A stretch of 26,665 bases of DNA, from assembly GCA_934875675.1 (NCBI GenBank), contig CAKXIK010000039.1:1-26665 (forward strand), written 5' to 3'. Origin of the DNA: an uncultured bacterium (lineage in GTDB: Bacteria > Bacillota > Clostridia > Oscillospirales > Acutalibacteraceae). The translations under genes were made by a program, and so were the position numbers. Shown here piece by piece: positions 24,892 to 26,665 of this stretch (within the stretch, counting starts at the first letter, position 1; the number at the start of each line of letters is the position of its first letter). Under the pieces are notes generated by a model. The model saw nothing but the letters and a program-made list of their open reading frames with translations, had not been told where the DNA came from and ran no database searches.

Positions 24892-25899
24892 TTATTTGTT
24901 TTTTTCGATACCCCTAATTTTAGTGCGCAGTAAATAAATTTCCTTACCGGAAGACAAAATACCGAAAACAGAAATTACGATCATGATAATACTCACAATC
25001 AGATCCAATGTTTCGCGGGAAGAGGGGGCGGTAATCCAGTTTATCAGAATATAGACACCGACCGACGTTACAAGAAACATAATTAAAGAAGCTATCATAT
25101 ATGAACGTAGTTGATATTTCAGTGAATGCAGGCGGGAACTCTCGTTGTGCAGAATATTTTTTGGTATAGAAAAAGCTGGTTTTGGGGGAACAGTTCCTTC
25201 CTGCAAACAGGAAGCGATTTCTTTGCGTAATGTCACAATCTTTTTGGCGCTGGATATTGCGCCGATCCAGCTAAATAAGGACCAGGCAGCACCGGCAACC
25301 GTCACCAGCAGAAAATCGTCTCCCCTTGAAGGAGAAGAGAGCGACAGCCAGAGAAGCAGCCCGGTAATGATTGATGCAAGGACAACAAAAACCCAAAATT
25401 GCTGGCGGGTTTGCTGTAGAGTCATCTGAAGAACCTTTTCCGGATTAAATCCTGTTGCGGGGGGTGAAGAAGCGGATGCCTGATGGAAGGCTGTATCTCG
25501 ATTCCGGCAGCAAAAATAATTGCGCCCATCAAAATTCCCCAGGTATTCCAAACCTTGTTCGCGCACAGAAAGAAAATAAGTCGGATTATGCGGTTCAGGA
25601 TTACTGCAATCCACATGAAAGGTGATATGCTCCGGTGGAGACACTTTTTCAAAACAGTAATTGCTGCAGTTCATATTATATAAGACAAGCCCTTGTTGCG
25701 CTTTCTCAGACAGCCAGGCTTCTTCCTCGGCATATTGCGCAACGGAGAAATCGCGGATCAGCGATTCCGTTTCGGATGAGATTTTTTTGCAGAAAAAAAC
25801 AAGACCGTTCTCTTTGCAAACGGGTTTCCAATCCGGATGATTGTTAAAGTAAGAGAACGAGCCGTCCGTGCAATTAACAGCAATGTAATGGTGGCGCAC
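24892..25899 (-). CDS. DUF2812-domain membrane protein
   Basis: A 335-residue protein. Residues about 50-130 match the DUF2812 pattern, an aromatic-rich soluble domain seen in YAEEEAWLSEKAQQGLVLYN, NYCFEKVSPPEHITFHVD and GLEYLGNFDGRNYF. Four membrane helices follow in two pairs (about 166-186 and 195-216; 265-288 and 298-318). DUF2812 genes often sit beside PadR-type regulators; none is seen here. GTG 25899 is a weak start with no clear ribosome site, and the frame stays open upstream for about 16 codons to a TAG at 25948, so the true 5' end may have been lost. It lies between the transposase remnant and the possible right IS end. Function unknown. 25960-26092 holds no gene. Confidence 0.7.
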   Translation of the reverse strand: MRHHYIAVNCTDGSFSYFNNHPDWKPVCKENGLVFFCKKISSETESLIRDFSVAQYAEEEAWLSEKAQQGLVLYNMNCSNYCFEKVSPPEHITFHVDCSNPEPHNPTYFLSVREQGLEYLGNFDGRNYFCCRNRDTAFHQASASSPPATGFNPEKVLQMTLQQTRQQFWVFVVLASIITGLLLWLSLSSPSRGDDFLLVTVAGAAWSLFSWIGAISSAKKIVTLRKEIASCLQEGTVPPKPAFSIPKNILHNESSRLHSLKYQLRSYMIASLIMFLVTSVGVYILINWITAPSSRETLDLIVSIIMIVISVFGILSSGKEIYLLRTKIRGIEKNK

Positions 25900-26092
25900 T
25901 TGATCATCACGGAGGTAAGTGTCGGTGAAATATCCTGCTTTTTGCAGCTACAGTCCCTTGGACGATTGATCATCAAAGCTATCACAGGAATCTGTAAGAT
26001 TTCCATCGGAAAACAACAGGAGAAGATTGCGAAATAAGGATATTTTTCGAACAGAATCCAACAAAAACGCGCCTCCCTTTGCCTAATTATAA

Positions 26093-26129
26093 AGAAAAGC
26101 ACATGATCCAATAGGAATCATGTGCTTTT
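26093..26129 (-). terminator. Native terminator of tRNA-Thr
   Basis: A perfect 13-bp stem (26095-26107 with 26117-26129) is followed on the minus strand by TTTCTTTATAA. It starts at the CCA end of the tRNA-Thr fragment, so it is the original tRNA terminator on the chromosomal side. Confidence 0.8.
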
Positions 26130-26177
26130 GGAGCTGGTTGACGGACTTGAACCCCCGACCTGCTGATTACAAATCAG
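26129..26177 (-). other. 3' fragment of tRNA-Thr(TGT): attachment site of an integrated element
   Basis: The minus strand reads CTGA-TTTGTAA-TCAG (anticodon loop, TGT), a T-arm with GGGGGTTCAAGTCC and the acceptor end AACCAGCTCCA. The D-arm and 5' acceptor strand are missing and unrelated sequence starts at 26178. Phages and ICEs that insert into a tRNA 3' end leave exactly such a partial copy at their far end. The native terminator follows on the left, so the element lies to the right and the intact tRNA-Thr should be at its other end. Confidence 0.85.
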
Positions 26178-26229
26178 TATGACACTTTAAAAATAATGGC
26201 TTAGTACCGCGACAAAACAGTGCGCATAA

Positions 26230-26665
26230 TTATTCTTGCCGCACTTTTGCCGCATTGTCAATATTTTCCGCTGTATAGTACTGATTAATTATACATGCTG
26301 CATCTTGCTCGTTTTGGGATGTGTAGTGTGTGTAAATGTCTGCTGTAATTTTAATATCACTGTGTCCCAGAAGCACCTTTGCAACGTTAAGCGGCACTCC
26401 GGCGGTTTGTAAATCTGTAGCATAAGTGTGTCGCAAACAATATGGCGTTATATCATCTGCAACGACAGATACGATAATCTGATTTCGGTATAGCTTCGCT
26501 CCCATATCAATATCAAGAGCGCGAATAAAGCTGCTCCACAGTCTACGCATAGATCGTTCATTATGGGCATTACCGGCCTCTGTGGCGAACACAACTGTTC
26601 GAGCAGTACTTTTACGAGCTGCGTTCAATTTGTCGCACAGAACGTCAGGAATGGGCACCCTGCGC
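26230..26665 (-). CDS. Tyrosine integrase, C-terminal part (runs off the right edge)
   Basis: The last 145 or so residues of a tyrosine recombinase. The catalytic boxes DITPYCLRHTYATDLQTAGV (box II His-x-x-Arg) and VLLGHSDIKITADIYTHY (second His/box II end and Tyr nucleophile) are intact. The frame is open to the window edge (RRVPIPDVL), so the N-terminus lies beyond. It ends 52 nt from the tRNA-Thr fragment, as expected for an element whose integrase gene abuts its attachment site. It probably catalyses integration into tRNA-Thr. No sign of damage. Confidence 0.93.
   Translation of the reverse strand, partial: RRVPIPDVLCDKLNAARKSTARTVVFATEAGNAHNERSMRRLWSSFIRALDIDMGAKLYRNQIIVSVVADDITPYCLRHTYATDLQTAGVPLNVAKVLLGHSDIKITADIYTHYTSQNEQDAACIINQYYTAENIDNAAKVRQE

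Larger units (their letters stand above)
23455..25959. mobile_element. IS1182-like unit, damaged, possibly with a passenger gene
   Basis: The left end at 23455 begins AAGGGACTGTTGCAG. On the opposite strand the same ten bases AAGGGACTGT read inward from 25959. Between them lie the damaged IS1182-type transposase and the DUF2812 gene, both on the minus strand. IS1182 members are usually 1.5-2 kb and carry only the transposase. The left end is fairly safe. The right boundary rests on the ten-base match alone; the true element may stop near 24880, where the transposase N-terminus is lost. No target-site duplication was seen. Confidence 0.4.

Noticed and set aside
25758..26111. 117-codon minus-strand frame overlapping the DUF2812 gene
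   Set aside because: Out-of-frame shadow with no family resemblance; its C-terminal half duplicates the DUF2812 coding DNA in another frame.
1..26665. CRISPR array or phage structural genes
   Set aside because: No regular spaced repeats and no capsid, terminase or tail genes were seen.

Overview
The window looks like a piece of a chromosome from a low-to-moderate GC, Gram-positive anaerobe of the class Clostridia, perhaps Oscillospirales/Ruminococcaceae. The signs are strong AGGAGG-like ribosome sites, sigma-A promoters, Sec lipoproteins, an ECF-type vitamin transporter, the radical-SAM/DUF4130 pair common in Firmicutes, a cobalamin riboswitch, and clostridial LuxR/7TM signalling genes. The order is a guess from gene content. 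No rRNA or core marker gene is present to fix the taxon.

Layout. 1-500: a possible IS3-family end, then tRNA-Pro(TGG) with its own promoter and terminator. 500-1670: a GNAT acetyltransferase broken by one missing base, and a YfcE-type phosphodiesterase. 1614-4642 (minus): a three-gene operon of a Cys-rich protein, a radical SAM DNA-repair protein and a DUF4130 protein. 5014-11012 (minus): a cobalamin-riboswitch operon. It encodes a secreted PQQ-like beta-propeller, a DUF4430 (transcobalamin-like) lipoprotein, EcfT, a fused double ATPase and an S component, and reads as a corrinoid capture and uptake system. 11087-14473 (plus): a MalT-type LuxR regulator cut by an in-frame amber codon, a small Cys-containing protein and a LURP-one-related protein. 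14574-15593: tRNA-Leu(CAA) followed by a decayed tyrosine integrase.

15600-23004 is the least ordinary part. Three small membrane-protein genes (plus) face a signalling operon (minus) made of a zinc-ribbon membrane protein, a multi-TM sensor with a degenerate kinase region, a soluble DesK/NarX-type kinase and a NarL-type response regulator. A divergent lipoprotein gene lies beyond. Three promoters in this region (for the small-protein operon, the zinc-ribbon gene and the lipoprotein) share the box TTGTGTGGGGT exactly 19 nt upstream of a -10 hexamer. This defines a compact local regulon, most simply controlled by the resident two-component system. The lipoprotein carries TGA at the lipobox cysteine codon.

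23005-26128 is a graveyard: a decayed gene fragment, a damaged IS1182-type transposase and a DUF2812 membrane protein. These last two may lie inside one IS-like unit, because both ends carry AAGGGACTGT in inverted orientation. At 26129 a 3' fragment of tRNA-Thr(TGT), followed rightward by a tyrosine integrase that runs off the window, marks the edge of an integrative element lying to the right.

Three frameshifts (GNAT, integrase, transposase) all fall in A/T runs and two further genes have single in-frame stops. Real decay and sequencing error should be separated before those genes are called dead.
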